Assembly: GCF_027594545.1 (NCBI RefSeq) | Contig: NZ_CP115160.1 | Location: forward strand, 4,460,501-4,524,500 | Source: Algoriphagus sp. TR-M9 | GTDB lineage: Bacteria > Bacteroidota > Bacteroidia > Cytophagales > Cyclobacteriaceae | Direction: 5' to 3' | Length of the DNA stretch: 64,000 nucleotides | In this document: piece after piece, positions 61,149-64,000 of the stretch | Numbering within the stretch: position 1 is the stretch's first letter | How the letters are laid out: each line of letters opens with the position of its first letter | The notes under the pieces: generated by a model | What the model was told of the DNA's origin: nothing | Databases searched by the model: none | Seen by the model: only the letters and a program-made list of their open reading frames with translations | Made by a program: the position numbers and the translations under genes

Positions 61149-62084
61149 ATGGATTTTATCAAAAAATATATACTCACTTACCTGAAAGGTATGGGTATGG
61201 GAGCAGCGGATATAGTACCTGGCGTATCAGGAGGGTCCATAGCACTGATCACGGGCATCTACGAGGAGCTACTGCGGAGCATCAATTCATTCAATGGGGA
61301 TAATCTGAAGCTATTAATCAAATTTCAGTTTAAAGCTTTTTTCCAAGCAGTGAACGGAGCCTTTTTGATCAGCTTGTTTTTGGGGATTTTGACCAGCATT
61401 TTCTCTCTTTCCAAGCTTATCACGTTCCTCATGCTGGAGCATCCCATTCCGCTGTGGTCATTTTTCTGTGGTTTGATTCTGATCAGTGCTTTTCTTATTC
61501 TGAAGGATATCAAAAACTGGAGCTTAGGTGTAGTGATTGCTTTGATCCTTGGCACTGTGGTGGCTTATTTCATTACCGAGCTTCCGCCGACTAGTAGCCC
61601 AGATGCAGTATGGTTTACATTCCTGGCAGGAGCTATTGCGATTTGTGCTATGATTTTGCCGGGGATAAGCGGGAGTTTTATTCTGCTTATTTTGGGTCAG
61701 TACGAAAGGATTCTCCAAGCAGTTTCAGAACGTGATTTTGTGACGCTTGGCGTTTTTGCGGTAGGATGTATCATAGGCCTATTGAGTTTCAGTAGAGTGA
61801 TTTCTTGGCTGTTAAAGCGGTTTTACTCCCTTACCATTGGATTGTTATCAGGTTTTATGCTTGGGTCTATCAATAAACTTTGGCCATGGAAGATAGTCAC
61901 TGCTTACAGGACCTCTTCCAGCGGGGAGCAAAAGCCCTTTTTGACCGAAAACCTTTCTCCTTCAGCCTACCTAGAGCAGACGGGTATGGAACCTAACCTG
62001 ATGTGGGCAAGCATGGCTTTCCTTTTAGGAATAGTTCTGGTTTTTGGTATAGATAGATTAGCAGCATATTTGAGTAAATCATGA
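61149..62084 (+). CDS. popT: DUF368 polyprenyl-phosphate transporter
   Basis: A 311-residue polytopic protein from the ATG at 61149; the TTG at 61116 lies in the terminator hairpin. DUF368 signatures are GMGMGAADIVPGVSGGSIAL near 15 and ICAMILPGISGSFILLILGQY near 180, two inverted repeats of about 4-5 helices each. Members recycle undecaprenyl phosphate across the membrane for cell-wall synthesis. It overlaps aroE by 4 bp. Confidence 0.9.
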   Translation: MDFIKKYILTYLKGMGMGAADIVPGVSGGSIALITGIYEELLRSINSFNGDNLKLLIKFQFKAFFQAVNGAFLISLFLGILTSIFSLSKLITFLMLEHPIPLWSFFCGLILISAFLILKDIKNWSLGVVIALILGTVVAYFITELPPTSSPDAVWFTFLAGAIAICAMILPGISGSFILLILGQYERILQAVSERDFVTLGVFAVGCIIGLLSFSRVISWLLKRFYSLTIGLLSGFMLGSINKLWPWKIVTAYRTSSSGEQKPFLTENLSPSAYLEQTGMEPNLMWASMAFLLGIVLVFGIDRLAAYLSKS

Positions 62085-62818
62085 GAAAATTTGGACTGAT
62101 AGGACATCCTTTGACACATTCTTTTTCAAAGAAATTTTTCTCAGAGAAATTTGAAAAGGAAGGGATTGAGGGCTGTACCTATGAATTGTATGACATCCCC
62201 GATGCACGAGACTTGGAAGATATTCTAGAGGAAAATCCAGAGATAGAAGGCATCAATGTGACTATTCCCCACAAGGAAGATGTCATAGCATTGATGGATG
62301 ATCTGGAAGAAGCCTGTGAGGAAATTGGTGCAGTAAATTGTATTCATATCCAGGATGGGATTCGCACAGGTTATAATACCGATTACATAGGATTCAAAAA
62401 TTCGCTTTCTCCCTGGCTTGGCGATGCGAAAGTAAAAGCGTTGATTTTAGGGACTGGCGGAGCATCCAAAGCTGTAAAGCAGGCATTGATAGATTTGGAT
62501 ATTGAGTTTCTCTATGTTTCAAGAATAGAAGATGAGGATCAAATCACTTACGAAGATCTTGCTGCTGACCCGGAGATTATGAAGACACATCATCTGATTG
62601 TGAATACCACGCCTCTTGGCACTTTTCCAAATGTGGAAGGCATGCCTGCCATTCCCCTGGAGCAATTTTCCCCATCTCATTTTGTGTACGATTTGGTATA
62701 TAATCCTCCAGTGACTACGCTAATGCAAGCTTGCTTGGATGCTGGAGGAAAAGCTAAAAATGGGCATGAAATGCTAATACTTCAGGCAGAAGCTTCTTGG
62801 GAGATCTGGAATTCTTAA
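62081..62818 (+). CDS. aroE: shikimate dehydrogenase
   Basis: A 245-residue AroE-type NADP-dependent dehydrogenase of the chorismate pathway. The substrate-binding region is GHPLTHSFSKKFF, the catalytic lysine lies in NVTIPHKEDV (near 65), and the nucleotide site is LGTGGASKAV near 125, followed by NTTPLGTFP. It is somewhat short, a form common in Bacteroidota. Coupled to DUF368 and 9 bp before purU. Confidence 0.93.
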   Translation: MRKFGLIGHPLTHSFSKKFFSEKFEKEGIEGCTYELYDIPDARDLEDILEENPEIEGINVTIPHKEDVIALMDDLEEACEEIGAVNCIHIQDGIRTGYNTDYIGFKNSLSPWLGDAKVKALILGTGGASKAVKQALIDLDIEFLYVSRIEDEDQITYEDLAADPEIMKTHHLIVNTTPLGTFPNVEGMPAIPLEQFSPSHFVYDLVYNPPVTTLMQACLDAGGKAKNGHEMLILQAEASWEIWNS

Positions 62819-62827
62819 TAGAGCATC

Positions 62828-63682
62828 ATGAAAAAAGCCATACTCATCATTCAGTGCCCCGACCAAAAGGGGATAGTAGCCGAAGTTTCTCAGTTTTTAT
62901 ACGCTTATCAAGGCAATATTTTGGAAGTGGATCAGCATGTAGATGAGGAGATGGGGATGTTTTTCATGCGGGCTGCCTGGGAGTTGGACTCCTTTTCTTT
63001 GCACAAAGAGGAGATTGCTGAGCGCTTCCAAGCGGAAGTTGGGAAGAGATTTCAGATGGAGTTTAAATTGCATTTTAATTTTCCCAAGCCGAGAATGGCC
63101 ATTTTTGTCAGCAAACTTTCCCATTGTCTCTTTGATATTTTAGGGAGGCATCATGCGGGACAGTTAGAGGTGGATATCCCGTTGGTAGTGTCCAATCATG
63201 AGTCTTTGCGAGATATAGTGGAGGCCTTTAGGATACCTTTTCACCATATTCCTGTCACCCCAGAGACTAAGGCCGCTGCAGAAGCAAATCAACTCGAACT
63301 GATGAAAGCGCATGAAGTTGATTTTGTGGTTTTGGGGCGATATATGCAGATCCTTTCGCCGGAGTTTATTGCCCATTTTCCGCATCGCATCATCAATATC
63401 CACCATTCCTTTTTGCCTGCTTTCGTAGGTGCAAAACCCTACCATGCCGCCTTTGAAAGAGGCGTGAAAATCATAGGAGCCACAGCCCATTATGTAACTG
63501 AGGAGCTGGATGCCGGGCCTATCATAGAGCAGGAAGTAGCCAGAGTGAGGCATCACAATACCATATCTGAACTGGTTCAGATCGGTCAGGATGTGGAAAA
63601 AGTCGTGCTTTCCAAAGCTATCAAATACCACTTGGACCGAAAGGTGCTGGCCTTCAAAAACAAGACGGTTATCTTTTATTAA
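62828..63682 (+). CDS. purU: formyltetrahydrofolate deformylase
   Basis: A 284-residue PurU with an N-terminal ACT domain (LIIQCPDQKGIVAEVSQFL) and a C-terminal formyltransferase-like domain (INIHHSFLPAFVGAKPYHAA, TAHYVTEELDAGPIIEQ). It hydrolyses 10-formyl-tetrahydrofolate to formate, balancing one-carbon pools. The length is standard. It is convergent with the alanine racemase gene, overlapping by 4 bp. Confidence 0.95.
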   Translation: MKKAILIIQCPDQKGIVAEVSQFLYAYQGNILEVDQHVDEEMGMFFMRAAWELDSFSLHKEEIAERFQAEVGKRFQMEFKLHFNFPKPRMAIFVSKLSHCLFDILGRHHAGQLEVDIPLVVSNHESLRDIVEAFRIPFHHIPVTPETKAAAEANQLELMKAHEVDFVVLGRYMQILSPEFIAHFPHRIINIHHSFLPAFVGAKPYHAAFERGVKIIGATAHYVTEELDAGPIIEQEVARVRHHNTISELVQIGQDVEKVVLSKAIKYHLDRKVLAFKNKTVIFY

Positions 63683-64000
63683 GGGATGATTCTTCTCGGG
63701 ATGTCTTTAGGCAGTCGAGTCAGTAATTCATAGTTGACCTGCTGTGTAGATTCTGAAAATGAAGCTACTGTGATTTCCTTTCCTTTTTGCTTTCCGATCA
63801 GGATCACTTCATCGTCTATTTTCACATTTTTCACCTTGCTGATGTCCACAGCTATGGTGTTCATGGTGACTGTGCCTACCACCTGGCAATATTGCCCTTG
63901 GATCAGTACGGTGCCTTGATTGCTGAGCAGTCTGCTGTAGCCATGCCCATAGCCTACAGGCACTATGGCCATGCTGATGTTTTCCAGCGCCATGTAGCTG
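63679..64000 (-). CDS. alanine racemase, C-terminal part (truncated by the window)
   Basis: Only the last ~107 residues are in the window; the frame stays open through base 64000. The segment has PVGYGHGYSRLLSNQG, ILIQG-like VLIQGQYCQVVGTVTMN and a DISKVKNVKIDDEVILIG end, which is the C-terminal beta-domain of alanine racemase. In many Bacteroidota this domain is fused to MurF; the rest of the gene is needed to tell. It makes D-alanine for peptidoglycan. Confidence 0.88.
   Translation of the reverse strand, partial: SYMALENISMAIVPVGYGHGYSRLLSNQGTVLIQGQYCQVVGTVTMNTIAVDISKVKNVKIDDEVILIGKQKGKEITVASFSESTQQVNYELLTRLPKDIPRRIIP

Overview
The window looks like a chromosomal segment of a pigmented, aerobic member of the Bacteroidota, most likely a Cytophagales/Cyclobacteriaceae bacterium near Algoriphagus. 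The grounds are TonB-dependent receptors with N-terminal carboxypeptidase-regulatory-like domains, many short-signal lipoproteins, promoter elements of the Bacteroidota type (TTTG ~20 nt TAnnTTTG), ATGA-coupled genes and a carotenoid cluster that fits flexixanthin-type pigments. I found no rRNA or tRNA gene, CRISPR array, prophage or plasmid module. The genus assignment is an inference.

Layout. 1-5.4 kb: zinc metallopeptidase, aquaporin, small outer-membrane protein, YdeI-like protein and a TonB receptor. 5.4-12.9 kb: a minus-strand carotenoid cluster in two transcription units. One is cruF-crtZ-merR, where the MerR protein has a CarH-like B12 domain. The other is ECF sigma-crtI-crtB-crtY-ispH-crtW. 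Between them lie a consensus promoter and four half-sites spaced exactly 22 bp apart. 13.3-15.7 kb: eight copies of a ~250 bp, six-hairpin repeat surrounding one Y1 (IS200/RAYT-type) transposase gene. 15.8-28.5 kb: eleven consecutive same-strand paralogous lipoproteins of about 366-394 residues, probably beta-propellers of the DUF4221/BF3164 type. Their ends are nearly identical and their cores divergent.

28.6-39.1 kb: mixed housekeeping and accessory genes (TRIC channel, methyltransferase, patatin, VOC, alpha-oxoamine-synthase-like enzyme, serine hydrolase, ChbG deacetylase, a reduced glycosidase-like lipoprotein, YjbQ, two lipocalin-like lipoproteins, FAH hydrolase). 39.2-44.6 kb: a perfect promoter and a TPP riboswitch drive a TonB receptor, a SAM methyltransferase, an AIR-synthase-like protein, a divergent ThiE-like protein and a Trm112-like zinc protein. 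The last four are coupled or overlapping. 44.6-55 kb: membrane hypotheticals, a Fic protein with a repeated operator-like motif over its start, an amidohydrolase, an M14 peptidase, three tandem PLDc_N mini-proteins (the first with an in-frame TGA), a cytochrome c/PQQ-type dehydrogenase lipoprotein and a PAS histidine kinase. 55-64 kb: hflX, rfbC, a CpsB-like PHP phosphatase, an epimerase, a TPR protein, phosphosulfolactate synthase, a DUF368 polyprenyl-phosphate transporter, aroE, purU and the 3' part of an alanine racemase gene.

The strongest candidates for something undescribed are the TPP-riboswitch operon that joins a methyltransferase and a Trm112-like protein to ThiE/ThiL-like proteins, the hairpin-repeat/Y1-transposase array, the eleven-member lipoprotein array beside it, and the 22-bp-phased operator array at the carotenoid promoter.
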